From: Caulobacter vibrioides
Lineage (GTDB): Bacteria > Pseudomonadota > Alphaproteobacteria > Caulobacterales > Caulobacteraceae
Direction of reading: 5' to 3'
Length of the DNA stretch: 64,000 bases
Assembly: GCF_002310375.3 (NCBI RefSeq)
Contig: NZ_CP023315.3
Span: forward strand, 1,922,001 to 1,986,000
Positions within the stretch are counted from its first letter, which is position 1; each line of letters opens with the position of its first letter. Of the stretch, positions 18,527 through 28,681 are shown piece after piece. A model generated the notes under the pieces. The model ran no database searches. It was not told the origin of the DNA and worked only from the letters and a program-made list of their open reading frames with translations. The position numbers and the translations under genes are program-made.

Positions 18527-18633
18527 CCGAATTCGCACGGTCGTCTGGCCGGCTTGTGCAAATCCTCACATCCAAACTTCGCGGCCTCGAACATCGTTCC
18601 CCCGTCGACCGCCTCGCGCCGGTGGAGATGTAT

Positions 18634-18736
18634 GGGTCTACGCCCCCTCAAAGAGGCGTAGCCAGCCAGACCCTTCCGTGCGCGGGCGCGTGACCCGACT
18701 GCGGACCCAGCCACCCGCCGGCTGGGTCCGCCTTTT
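18634..18736 (+). ncRNA. Candidate structured RNA or leader (hypothetical)
   Basis: Downstream of the cyclase and outside any convincing ORF, a stem CTACGCC/GGCGTAG (18638-18644 with 18655-18661) closes a C-rich loop CCCTCAAAGA. It is extended by GGGT/ACCC pairing and followed 27 bases later by the intrinsic terminator at 18701. This could be the 3' UTR of the cyclase operon, an attenuated leader of the gene at 18787, or a small RNA with a C-rich loop able to pair with Shine-Dalgarno sequences. No promoter can be assigned with confidence. Confidence 0.35.
18701..18736 (+). terminator. Intrinsic terminator downstream of the cyclase gene
   Basis: An 11-bp perfect stem GCGGACCCAGC (18701-18711) with its complement (18721-18731), 9-base loop, followed by CTTTT. 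It lies 174 bases after the cyclase stop and 50 bases before the next start, so it separates the TIR-cyclase operon from the small genes. Confidence 0.85.
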
Positions 18737-18786
18737 CGAGATTGCTGTGGGACCCGCAGCGTCCCGTCCTGCCGGAGGAGCCGCAC

Positions 18787-19002
18787 ATGAGCCTGGACCA
18801 AAGCTTGATCTCTGACCGTTCGATCACCGCCAATGGCGGGGAAAGCGCCCCGGAGGTCGCCACCACGTTTCTGCGTCACGCGGTCAACGTCTGGGCTCGC
18901 GAGCATGACCTCACGGGCGAGACCCTGTCTGGCGTGGTCAATGACGTTCTCCGGTACGCCACAACCACCATCAACGAAGCGCGGTTTGGCCGCGGCGCGT
19001 AG
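18787..19002 (+). CDS. Small hypothetical protein
   Basis: A 71-residue soluble protein with a polar N-terminus and two predicted helices (about residues 22-40 and 44-65). GGAGGAG precedes the ATG with good spacing, so translation is likely. There is no cysteine, signal peptide or membrane segment. It lies just after the intrinsic terminator and 26 bases before a membrane coiled-coil gene on the same strand. Family and function are not recognised. Confidence 0.6.
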   Translation: MSLDQSLISDRSITANGGESAPEVATTFLRHAVNVWAREHDLTGETLSGVVNDVLRYATTTINEARFGRGA

Positions 19003-19028
19003 GTTTCAAGGTTCGCAGGTTTGCAGTG

Positions 19029-19454
19029 ATGGACAGTCTCGCTGACGCTGAGTTCGCGCCCCTTCTTGTGAAGTTGCTTTGGCTCCTATCGGTCGCCGGG
19101 GCGACATTCGTGGGCGTGCAGGCGATCACCCTCCGGGGACGGCTTGTTGAGGCCATGCGGGCGCTGCGGCGCGCGAGCGACCAACGCGATGAAGCCTTGA
19201 GCGCGCTTGAACAGAGCCGTCAGGCCATCGCCGACCTTGAGCGCCAGCTCGCGTCCCAAGGCGACAGCATCCGGCTGAGCATGGCCGTGATCGACGAGCG
19301 GTTGACCGAGGCCCGGCGCGCGAAGGCGCGTGAGGCGCGCATCAAGCGTTTGCTTGCGGCTGACCCGCGGGCGGGTGAAAGTCGAGTGGAGACCGCCAAC
19401 CGCTTGATTGACGAAGCCCTGGGTGAGCCTCGGACGTGGTCTGAGCCCCGCTAG
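19029..19454 (+). CDS. Membrane-anchored coiled-coil protein, unknown function
   Basis: About 141 residues. A single hydrophobic helix (about residues 13-33) is followed by a long charged coiled coil (about 37-115) rich in Glu, Arg, Ala and Gln, and a short polar tail. A GTG directly before the ATG could also start translation. The layout, short outside segment, one helix and cytosolic coiled coil, resembles scaffold or membrane-tether proteins. It probably forms a two-gene unit with the 71-residue gene upstream. No family recognised. Confidence 0.6.
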   Translation: MDSLADAEFAPLLVKLLWLLSVAGATFVGVQAITLRGRLVEAMRALRRASDQRDEALSALEQSRQAIADLERQLASQGDSIRLSMAVIDERLTEARRAKAREARIKRLLAADPRAGESRVETANRLIDEALGEPRTWSEPR

Positions 19455-19529
19455 GACCGGTCTGGTTTGGATGGAGCCATCTGAGCCAGACAAACAGTCC
19501 CAAGCGTGATGCAGCTTACCGAGCGCGCC

Positions 19530-20666
19530 CTAGCGCTCCACGGTCAGGCGAAACACCATCGTGTTCCGATAGGTCTGGCCAGGATCTAGCCGTGTCGATG
19601 CGAACTGCGGCTTGTTGGGCGCGTCGGGGAAGTGCTGCGGCTCCAGCGCGATGCCGTCGCCCTGGCGGTACATCTTGCCGCTCTTGCCGACCATCAGGCC
19701 GTTCATGAAGTTGCCGGCATAGAACTGGATGCCGGGCTCGGTGGACAGGATCTCCAGGGTCCGGCCGCTCTTGGGATCCGACAGGCGGGCCGCCAATCGT
19801 AGCGCGCCGCCAGAGGGGCCGTTCAGAACATAGTTGTGATCGTAGCCGCGTCCCACGACCAGCTGGGGATCGCTGGCGTCACGGATGCGATCTCCAACCG
19901 CCGTGGGCTTTCGGAAGTCAAAGGCGGTCCCCGCGACGGGGGTCACCGCGCCGGTCGGGATCAGCTCGGCGTCGACCGGGGTGTAGCCGTCGGCCGGGAT
20001 GGTGAGCACATTGCCCATCGCGCCCTCGGGGGCGCCTTCGCCGGCCATATTGAACAGGGCGTGATTGGTCAGGTTGACGATCGTCGGCTTGTCGGTGGTG
20101 GCGCCGTAGGTGATCGTCAGCTGGTTCTGCTCGTCCAGCGCATAGGTCGCGGTGGCCGTCAGCGTGCCAGGATAGCCCTCTTCGCCATCCGGGCTGACAT
20201 AGCCGAAGGTGACGGACGCGACCGGACCCGCCTTAGCTTCCAGAACCTTCCAGACGACCTTGTCGAAGCCCTTTACGCCGCCATGCAGGGCCGCGACGCC
20301 GTCATTGTTCAGAGCCAACTGATAGGTCTTGCCGTCGAGAGAAAAGCGCCCCTTGCCGATCCGGTTGGCGAACCGGCCGACGCTGGCCCCGAAATAGCTG
20401 TTGTTGCTGGCGTAGCCTGTGGCGTCCGCGAAACCGAGAGCGACGTCTGCGCGCTTGCCGTCGCGTCCCGGCGCGATCAGCGACTGCAGGGTCGCGCCAT
20501 AGGTGATGACAGTCGCGCTCACCCCGGCGCCGTTGGTCAGGGTGAGGGCCTCGATGGCCTCTCCCGAGGGGAGCTTGCCGAACGGCTTGCGCGAGAGCTC
20601 TGCGGCCTGGGTCGCACCGGCGAACAGGAGCGCTGCGCCGCACAGCGCGATGGTCTTCAGCGTCAT
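19530..20666 (-). CDS. galM: Periplasmic aldose 1-epimerase (galactose mutarotase)
   Basis: A 378-residue mutarotase that interconverts alpha and beta anomers of aldoses such as galactose or arabinose. A Sec signal peptide (about residues 1-22, AQA/AE) predicts a periplasmic enzyme. NRIGKGRFSLDGKTYQL, LHGGVKGFDKVVW (substrate His), LTNHALFNM (catalytic His) and GIQFYAGNF are family motifs. The ATG at 20666 is preferred because GAGAGGAAG immediately precedes it. It follows the AraD1/GguC-type gene by 39 bases on the same strand, which ties it to pentose use. Confidence 0.92.
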   Translation of the reverse strand: MTLKTIALCGAALLFAGATQAAELSRKPFGKLPSGEAIEALTLTNGAGVSATVITYGATLQSLIAPGRDGKRADVALGFADATGYASNNSYFGASVGRFANRIGKGRFSLDGKTYQLALNNDGVAALHGGVKGFDKVVWKVLEAKAGPVASVTFGYVSPDGEEGYPGTLTATATYALDEQNQLTITYGATTDKPTIVNLTNHALFNMAGEGAPEGAMGNVLTIPADGYTPVDAELIPTGAVTPVAGTAFDFRKPTAVGDRIRDASDPQLVVGRGYDHNYVLNGPSGGALRLAARLSDPKSGRTLEILSTEPGIQFYAGNFMNGLMVGKSGKMYRQGDGIALEPQHFPDAPNKPQFASTRLDPGQTYRNTMVFRLTVER

Positions 20667-20705
20667 CTTCCTCTCCCTCATATCTTTGTTGGCGGCCGGG
20701 CCGCT

Positions 20706-21716
20706 TTACAGTGACTTGATCGTCGTCACGGTCGCCGGGGCGCGCACGAGCGTGTTGCGCGCGGGGTAGTGGAACGGCGGCGCCTCGATCTCGAAGACGT
20801 CGCCCTCCTGTGTCTGGAATCCGGAAGCGAAGGAGAGCGTGGCCGCGCCGAAGAAGTGAACGTGGAGATCGCCCGGGCGCCGGAACAGGTCGTACTTGAA
20901 GTGATGGTGTTCCAGGTTGGCCAGGGCGTGCGACATGTTCCCCTCGCCGGACAGGAAGGGCTGCTCCCACGCGACCTTGCCGTCGCGGATGATCCGGCTT
21001 GCGCCGTGGATTTCTTCGGGCAAGCGGCCGGTCAGCAGTTCAGGACCCAGGGCGGCGTTGCGGAGCTTGGAATGCGCCAGCCAGAGGTAGTTGCCGCGTT
21101 CCACGACGTGGTCGGAGAACTCATTGGCCAGGCAATAGCCCAGGCGATAGGGCGTTCCGTCGGGACCCACGATGTAGACGCCCGCGATTTCCGGTTCCTC
21201 GCCACCGTCCTCGGCGAAGGCGGGGGAAACCAGGGGCTGTCCGGGCCCGACCAACTGCGAGCCGTCGCCCTTGTAGAACCACTCGGGCTGTACGCCGACC
21301 TCGCCGGCGGGCGGCTTGCCGCCGGCGACGCCCATCAGGAACATCCGCCGGGAATCGGTCAGCGGCTCGTCAGCGCCGGCCTGATGGGCGAGGGCGGCCT
21401 TGTGCATCTGATCGCGGCTCTCGGCTGATCCCAGATGGGTGAGGCCTGTGCCCGTCATCAGCAGGTGGGCGGGATCGGGATGGTCGATGGGAGGCAGCAC
21501 CCGGCCTTCGGCGAGCGCGGCGTCGAAGTCCTGGGTCTCACCCAAGGGCCGGGCTTGGGCGGCTTCCGACAGCGTCGCGTCGACGCGGATAGCGACCTGG
21601 GCCAGCTCGTACAGCGTGTCGGCGACCTCAACGCGGCGCGCCCTGCGCGAGTTGTCGATCGCGACGAGCCGTCGCTCGCCTTCCGGTGTTTTCAGCTGCG
21701 CGAATCGAAGCACCAC
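20706..21716 (-). CDS. AraD1/GguC-family protein (FAH-type fold), probable sugar-acid dehydratase
   Basis: About 336 residues if the GTG at 21716 is used; GGAG lies about 10 bases upstream. A TTG at 21752 is in frame but sits inside the GntR operator, so it is unlikely. The C-terminal two-thirds match the FAH superfamily layout of the AraD1/GguC family: GYCLANEFSDHVVE, LAHSKLRNAALGPEL, GEGNMSHALANLEHHHFKYD and GDLHVHFFG. In pentose pathways AraD1-type enzymes act on 2-keto-3-deoxy-L-arabonate. Placement with galM, a sugar-acid dehydratase and an arabinofuranosidase supports L-arabinose catabolism. Confidence 0.8.
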   Translation of the reverse strand: MVLRFAQLKTPEGERRLVAIDNSRRARRVEVADTLYELAQVAIRVDATLSEAAQARPLGETQDFDAALAEGRVLPPIDHPDPAHLLMTGTGLTHLGSAESRDQMHKAALAHQAGADEPLTDSRRMFLMGVAGGKPPAGEVGVQPEWFYKGDGSQLVGPGQPLVSPAFAEDGGEEPEIAGVYIVGPDGTPYRLGYCLANEFSDHVVERGNYLWLAHSKLRNAALGPELLTGRLPEEIHGASRIIRDGKVAWEQPFLSGEGNMSHALANLEHHHFKYDLFRRPGDLHVHFFGAATLSFASGFQTQEGDVFEIEAPPFHYPARNTLVRAPATVTTIKSL

Positions 21717-21741
21717 CGGCCTGAACTCCGTAGAACCATAA

Positions 21742-21752
21742 TGGTCAGACAA
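21742..21752. promoter_or_regulatory. FadR-type GntR operator, copy 1
   Basis: TGGTCAGACAA fits the FadR-subfamily consensus TNGTNNNACNA. It lies between the divergent AraD1-type gene and the GntR gene, about 26 bases upstream of the former's GTG. Core GTCnGACAAAT is shared with sites at 22709 and 24665. Confidence 0.8.
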
Positions 21753-21889
21753 ATAACGGTCCTGACCGCGCTGTCAAACCGGCGCCTTTGACGTGGCGAC
21801 TGAATTCCCTTGTTGCGGGGGGCGCAACTTTCCTAGAGTCCCCGAGCGCGGGGCGATCGCCCAACAACGCAAACTGGAGCGACGAGCGA

Positions 21890-22636
21890 GTGGCCAAGGC
21901 GAGGCGCGAAGAGGTCGGCGGCGAAACCGAGCGCGAGGAAGCGTCATCGGGGCGCCTCCACGGGGCGATCGCCCGGTCACTCGGCGCGGCGATTGTCTCA
22001 GGCAAGCACCAGCCGGGGGATGTCCTCACCAACGAGATCGAGGCCAGCGAACGTTTCCAGGTTTCGCGAAGCGCCTACCGTGAAGCCATCCGAATTCTCG
22101 CGGCCAAAGGCCTGGTTGAGAGCCGACCGAAGACGGGAACCCGTGTCAGCCCTCGCGCGCGTTGGCGGCTTCTGGATCCGGAAGTCCTGTCCTGGTTCTT
22201 CGAGTCCGAACCGAGCGAATCCTTCCTCCACGAGCTCTACGAGCTGCGTATGATCGTTGAGCCGGCCGCCGCCGCCCTGGCGGCGAAACGCCGGGACGAG
22301 GGCCAGTTGGAGCGCATGCGCGCCGCCCTGGTCACCATGCAGCACGAGACGCTCGCGACCGAGGCGGGGCAGGCGGCCGATCGGGATTTCCACGACGCGG
22401 TGCTGGAGGCCACGGCGAACGCACCCCTGTTCACCCTCAGCAGCAGCATCGGGGCGGCGGTCCGCTGGACCACGATCTTCAAGCAACGCTCCCGCGATCT
22501 GGCGCGCGACCCCGTCCCGGACCACTGGAAAGTCTTCGACGCCATCGCCGCTGGGCGTGAGGACCAGGCGCGCGAGGCCATGGAGCGGCTGGTGACCTTG
22601 GCGTTGGAAGACACCCGCGCATCGATGACGGGCTGA
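21890..22636 (+). CDS. GntR-family (FadR subfamily) regulator of the arabinose island
   Basis: About 248 residues. A winged HTH (about residues 20-90; EIEASERFQVSRSAYREAIR) is followed by an all-helical FCD ligand domain (about 100-240) with ELRMIVEP and DRDFHDAVLEA. The GTG at 21890 has GGAG 10 bases upstream and gives a normal family length; an ATG-less longer frame begins at 21788. It probably represses the island and responds to a sugar-acid intermediate. The three operator copies nearby are the likely targets, including one in its own divergent promoter. Confidence 0.9.
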   Translation: MAKARREEVGGETEREEASSGRLHGAIARSLGAAIVSGKHQPGDVLTNEIEASERFQVSRSAYREAIRILAAKGLVESRPKTGTRVSPRARWRLLDPEVLSWFFESEPSESFLHELYELRMIVEPAAAALAAKRRDEGQLERMRAALVTMQHETLATEAGQAADRDFHDAVLEATANAPLFTLSSSIGAAVRWTTIFKQRSRDLARDPVPDHWKVFDAIAAGREDQAREAMERLVTLALEDTRASMTG

Positions 22637-22708
22637 CCACGGTCCCCCGCCGATTTCATCCCTTGAGCGGCGGCGGACGCCCGCATTGACGCCCCGGAAA
22701 GCGGGGTA

Positions 22709-22719
22709 TAGTCAGACAA
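22709..22719. promoter_or_regulatory. FadR-type GntR operator, copy 2
   Basis: TAGTCAGACAA, followed by AT, matches copy 1 in 10 of 11 positions. It lies about 94 bases upstream of the IlvD/Edd-family dehydratase start. Confidence 0.8.
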
Positions 22720-22812
22720 ATGCAATGAGCGAGCCGATGGCGAGCCGGTGTGGTCGTCCCGCGCCGATCTCCGACGGTCGCGGCTGCCGGTTCCTGGTCA
22801 TCAAGGGTTGTC

Positions 22813-24615
22813 ATGAGCGTCCCTAAAGTCTCTCCGCGCGCGCTCCGTTCGCGGGCCTGGTTCGACAATCCGGACAATATCGACATGACGGCGCTCTATC
22901 TGGAGCGCTACCTGAACTTCGGCCTGACGCTTGAAGAGCTGCAGTCGGGCAGACCCATCATCGGGATCGCCCAGACCGGCTCGGACCTCTCGCCATGCAA
23001 CCGCCACCATCTGGTGCTGGCCGAGCGCGTGCGCGAGGGCATTCGCAGCGCGGGCGGCATCGCGCTGGAGTTCCCGGTCCATCCGATCCAGGAAACCGGC
23101 AAGCGACCCACGGCCGGCCTTGATCGCAACCTCTCCTATCTAGGCCTCGTCGAGCTGCTGTACGGCTATCCGCTGGACGGCGTGGTGCTGACCATCGGCT
23201 GCGACAAGACCACGCCCGCCTGCCTGATGGCGGCGGCGACGGTCAACATTCCCGCCATCGCGCTGTCAGTCGGTCCGATGCTGAACGGTTGGCACAAGGG
23301 CAAGCGCACCGGCTCGGGCACCATCGTGTGGAAAGCCCGCGAAATGCTGGCCGCCGGCGAGATCGACAACGCCGGTTTCATCAAGCTCGTGGCCAGTTCA
23401 GCCCCGTCGACCGGCTACTGCAACACCATGGGCACGGCCACGACGATGAACTCGTTGACCGAGGCCCTGGGCATGTCGCTGCCCGGTTCAGCCGCGATCC
23501 CCGCGCCCTATCGCGATCGCCAGGAGAACGCCTATCGCACCGGTCTTCGGATCGTCGAGATGGTGGCCGAGGATCTTAAGCCGTCGGATATCCTGACCCG
23601 CGAGTCGTTCTTGAACGCGATCGTCGTGAACTCCGCGATCGGGGGATCGACCAATGCGCCGATCCACCTCAACGCCTTGGCGCGCCACATGGATGTGGAG
23701 CTGACGCTGGAGGACTGGGAAGCGGCCGGCAAGGACGTGCCGTTGCTGGTCAATCTTCAGCCCGCCGGTGAGTATCTCGGCGAAGACTACTATCGCGCCG
23801 GCGGCGTTCCGGCCGTGTTCGGGCAGTTGATCGAGCAGGGCCTCATCCACCAAGACGCCCGTGCGGTCTCCGGTCAGAGCATTGGCGAGCAGTATCGCGG
23901 CGCCGTCATCGAGGATGAAGACGTCATCCGTCCGTTTGCGCGCCCGCTCGTTGAACACGCCGGTTTCGCGATCATGCGGGGCAATCTCTTCAACTCCGCG
24001 ATCATGAAGACCAGCGTGATCAGCGACGAGTTCCGCGCGCGCTATCTGTCCAATCCCGATGATCCTGACGCCTTCGAGGGCGACGCGATCGTGTTCGACG
24101 GGCCCGAGGACTACCATCATCGGATCGATGACGCCGCTCTGGGGATCACGGCCAACTCGATCCTGTTCATGCGGGGGGCGGGGCCGATCGGCTATCCGGG
24201 CGCGGCCGAGGTCGTGAACATGCGCGCGCCGAACTATCTGATCAAACAGGGAATTCATCAGCTTCCCTGCATCGGCGACGGACGCCAGTCGGGGACCTCC
24301 GGATCGCCGTCTATCCTCAACGCCTCGCCGGAAGCGGCGGCCGGCGGCGGGCTCGCCTTGCTGAAGACGGGCGACAGGGTTCGCTTCGACCTGCGCAAAT
24401 CCCGGGTGGACGTCCTGATCTCCGCCTCAGAAGTCGTCGAGCGTCGCAGGGCCTTGGAAGCCGCGGGCGGCTACGCCTATCCCGAAAGCCAGACGCCCTG
24501 GCAGGAGATCCAGCGCGCCGTTGTCGGACAGATGGATACGGGGGCGGTGCTTGAGCCCGCCGTGAAGTACCAGCGGATCGCCCAGAACAAGGGTCTGCCG
24601 CGCGACAATCACTAG
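22813..24615 (+). CDS. IlvD/Edd-family sugar-acid dehydratase, probable L-arabinonate dehydratase
   Basis: A 600-residue Fe-S/Mg dehydratase. [25 protein letters not shown] and [11 protein letters not shown] hold the cluster cysteines; [11 protein letters not shown] and [17 protein letters not shown] are family signatures. This subgroup acts on aldonic acids (xylonate, arabinonate) rather than on branched-chain amino acid precursors. Neighbours, a GH51 arabinofuranosidase and an AraD1-type gene, favour L-arabinonate. The ATG at 22813 has AAGGG six bases upstream, so the longer in-frame start at 22750 is rejected. A GntR operator precedes it. Confidence 0.9.
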   Translation: MSVPKVSPRALRSRAWFDNPDNIDMTALYLERYLNFGLTLEELQSGRPIIGIAQTGSDLSPCNRHHLVLAERVREGIRSAGGIALEFPVHPIQETGKRPTAGLDRNLSYLGLVELLYGYPLDGVVLTIGCDKTTPACLMAAATVNIPAIALSVGPMLNGWHKGKRTGSGTIVWKAREMLAAGEIDNAGFIKLVASSAPSTGYCNTMGTATTMNSLTEALGMSLPGSAAIPAPYRDRQENAYRTGLRIVEMVAEDLKPSDILTRESFLNAIVVNSAIGGSTNAPIHLNALARHMDVELTLEDWEAAGKDVPLLVNLQPAGEYLGEDYYRAGGVPAVFGQLIEQGLIHQDARAVSGQSIGEQYRGAVIEDEDVIRPFARPLVEHAGFAIMRGNLFNSAIMKTSVISDEFRARYLSNPDDPDAFEGDAIVFDGPEDYHHRIDDAALGITANSILFMRGAGPIGYPGAAEVVNMRAPNYLIKQGIHQLPCIGDGRQSGTSGSPSILNASPEAAAGGGLALLKTGDRVRFDLRKSRVDVLISASEVVERRRALEAAGGYAYPESQTPWQEIQRAVVGQMDTGAVLEPAVKYQRIAQNKGLPRDNH

Positions 24616-24664
24616 GGGCCATCGCGGGTTACGACCTTCGGCGAACGGCGATCTGGAAACTATA

Positions 24665-24675
24665 TTGTCGGACAA
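24665..24675. promoter_or_regulatory. FadR-type GntR operator, copy 3
   Basis: TTGTCGGACAA, followed by AT, again fits TNGTNNNACNA and shares GTCnGACAAAT with copies 1 and 2. It lies 53 bases before the GH51 gene start. Confidence 0.8.
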
Positions 24676-24728
24676 ATAGCTGCCTGCTATGGCTTCCTCA
24701 ACGATAGGTCGTTGACGGGGAGAGAACC

Positions 24729-26279
<1,551 letters not shown>

Positions 26280-26288
26280 GGGCGGCGC

Positions 26289-28637
26289 GTGGTGATCAAG
26301 CCTACGCGCCGTAGCGCCGTCGCTGCTTTGGGGGGCTCGGCGCTGGCCGGCGCCGCGCCAGGGCGCGCCCGCTCGGCCGAGGCGCTGAGCCAACGTCTCT
26401 GGTACCGGCAGCCCGCCGTCGAGTGGGTCGAGGCCTTGCCGGTCGGCTCCGGCAAGCTTGGCGCGATGGTGTTTGGCGGCGTGGCGGCCGAACGGCTGCA
26501 GCTGAACGAAGACACGCTTTGGGCGGGCGGTCCCTATGAGCCGATCAATCCCGAGGCCAGCGCCGCGCTGCCCGAGATCCGACGCCTGATCGCGGCCGGC
26601 GAGTACGCCAAGGCCGAGGCCCTGGCGGACGCTAAATTCCTGGCGCGGCCCAGGCATCAGATGTCCTACCAGACGATCGGCGATCTGCGTCTGGACTTTC
26701 CGGGGCTGATCCAACCGGTGTCGGACTATGTGCGAGCGCTCGACCTCGACGGCGCTGTCGCGACGACCCAGTTCCGGATCGACGATACCGTTCATCGACG
26801 CGAGGTGTTCGCCAGCGCGCCGGACGGCGTGATCGTGGTCCGTCTGTCGGCCAGCCGAGCCCGCGCGATCTCGGTCGATCTGAGCTTCGCCTCACCCCTG
26901 AAGTCCGCTGTCGTCGTCGAGAGCGACGGGCTGGTGCTATCGGGCGTCAACGAAAGCCAGCAGGGCGTCCCGGCGCGTCTTCGGTTTGAATGCCGTGTCC
27001 AGGTTCGGGCCAAAGGCGGCCGGGTTGGCGGCGGCGGGGACGGCAAGCTCCGTATCGAGGGCGCTGACGAGGTGGTGCTGCTGATCGCGGCCGCGACCAG
27101 CTTCCGTCGCTACGACGATGTGTCCGGAGATCCCCGGGCGCTCAATCTGACGACCCTGGCGCGCTCGGCCGGCCAGTCGTGGGCCCAGTTGCTCGCGCGC
27201 CACCAAGCCGATCACCGCGCGCTCTTTCGACGTGTGAGCGTGGATTTTGGCCGCACGCGGGCCGAGCTCGCGCCGACCAACGACCGTATTCGCCGTTCAC
27301 CGACGACGGACGATCCATCCCTGGCGGCGCTTTACTTTCAATACGGGCGCTACCTGCTGATCGCCTGTTCGCGTCCCGGAAGTCAGCCGGCCAATCTGCA
27401 AGGCATCTGGAACGACAAGACGTCCGCGCCCTGGGGCGGTAAGTACACGATCAACATCAACACCGAGATGAACTACTGGCCGGCCGAGCCGACGGCCTTG
27501 CCGGAGCTGGTCGAGCCGTTGATCGCCCTGGTGGCGGATATCGCGCAGACCGGCGAGCGCATGGCCAAGGCGATGTATGGCGCGCGCGGCTGGGTCGCCC
27601 ATCACAACACTGACCTGTGGCGCGCGACCGGCCCCATCGACGGCGCCAAGTACGGGGTTTGGCCGACCGGCGGGGCCTGGCTCTGCAAGCACGTCTGGGA
27701 CCACTACGACTATGGGCGTGACCTGAGCTACCTGGCGCGGGTCTATCCGCTGATGAGGGGCGCGGCGCGGTTCTTCCTCGATACGCTGGTGGTGGATCCA
27801 GCGTCCGGCGCTCTCGTGACTAGTCCGTCGATCTCGCCCGAGAACGAGCATGGCCGCGGCGCCGCCCTGGTCGCGGGCCCCACGATGGACCAGGCCATCC
27901 TCCTAGACCTGTTCGACAACTGCCTGAAAGCCGAAGCGATCCTAGGGCCAGACGAAGCCTTTGTCGCGGAGCTGACGTCCGCGCGGGGCAGGCTCGCGCC
28001 CTATAAGATCGGTAAGGACGGACAACTGCAGGAGTGGCTCGAGGACTGGGACGCCGATGCGCCGGATCTCCAGCATCGTCACGTCTCGCATCTCTATGGC
28101 CTGTTTCCGTCCGACCAGATCGCGATCGACCACACGCCAGCCCTGGCGGCGGCGGCGCGAACCAGCCTCAAGACCCGGGGCGACCTGTCCACCGGTTGGG
28201 CCATCGCCTGGCGGCTGAACCTCTGGGCGAGGCTCGGGGAGGGGGATCACGCCCACCGCATCCTCAAGCTCCTGCTGGGTCCCGAGCGCACCTACCCGAA
28301 CATGTTCGACGCCCACCCGCCGTTCCAGATCGACGGCAATTTCGGCGGGGTGTCAGGCATGACCGAGATGGTCCTGCAAAGTCGCAACGATCAGATCCAC
28401 CTGCTGCCGGCCTTGCCTTCGGCTTGGCCGACGGGGCGCATGACGGGCCTGCGGGCGCGCGGCGCGGTGGGTGTCGATATCCGCTGGCGCGGGGGACGGC
28501 TTGAAGAGGCGGTCATCCGGGCCGGGGCGGATGGCCCCGTTCGGCTGGTCTGCGGCAGCTCGGGTCTGTTGCTCAACCTGCGAAAGGGCCAAACCCGACT
28601 CGTCGGTCTGCGTGCAGGTCGTCTGGTTCAGATTTAG
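26289..28637 (+). CDS. GH95-family glycosidase (alpha-L-fucosidase or alpha-L-galactosidase type)
   Basis: A 782-residue enzyme. The N-terminus PTRRSAVAALGG followed by an Ala-rich stretch looks like a Tat signal. LWYRQPAVEW, PVGSGKLGAMVFGG, NEDTLWAGGPY, INTEMNYWPAEP, HRHVSHLYGLFP and FQIDGNFGGVSG are GH95 signatures, spanning an N-terminal beta domain, a central (alpha/alpha) barrel and a C-terminal beta domain. GH95 members remove alpha-L-fucose or alpha-L-galactose; both occur on plant side chains such as xyloglucan or arabinan-linked decorations. It uses a GTG start and is co-transcribed with the GH51 gene. Confidence 0.92.
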   Translation: MVIKPTRRSAVAALGGSALAGAAPGRARSAEALSQRLWYRQPAVEWVEALPVGSGKLGAMVFGGVAAERLQLNEDTLWAGGPYEPINPEASAALPEIRRLIAAGEYAKAEALADAKFLARPRHQMSYQTIGDLRLDFPGLIQPVSDYVRALDLDGAVATTQFRIDDTVHRREVFASAPDGVIVVRLSASRARAISVDLSFASPLKSAVVVESDGLVLSGVNESQQGVPARLRFECRVQVRAKGGRVGGGGDGKLRIEGADEVVLLIAAATSFRRYDDVSGDPRALNLTTLARSAGQSWAQLLARHQADHRALFRRVSVDFGRTRAELAPTNDRIRRSPTTDDPSLAALYFQYGRYLLIACSRPGSQPANLQGIWNDKTSAPWGGKYTININTEMNYWPAEPTALPELVEPLIALVADIAQTGERMAKAMYGARGWVAHHNTDLWRATGPIDGAKYGVWPTGGAWLCKHVWDHYDYGRDLSYLARVYPLMRGAARFFLDTLVVDPASGALVTSPSISPENEHGRGAALVAGPTMDQAILLDLFDNCLKAEAILGPDEAFVAELTSARGRLAPYKIGKDGQLQEWLEDWDADAPDLQHRHVSHLYGLFPSDQIAIDHTPALAAAARTSLKTRGDLSTGWAIAWRLNLWARLGEGDHAHRILKLLLGPERTYPNMFDAHPPFQIDGNFGGVSGMTEMVLQSRNDQIHLLPALPSAWPTGRMTGLRARGAVGVDIRWRGGRLEEAVIRAGADGPVRLVCGSSGLLLNLRKGQTRLVGLRAGRLVQI

Positions 28638-28681
28638 GTCCTGGATGGCGCATTGGCCGCGTTCCGGCTAAGAGGCGCACC

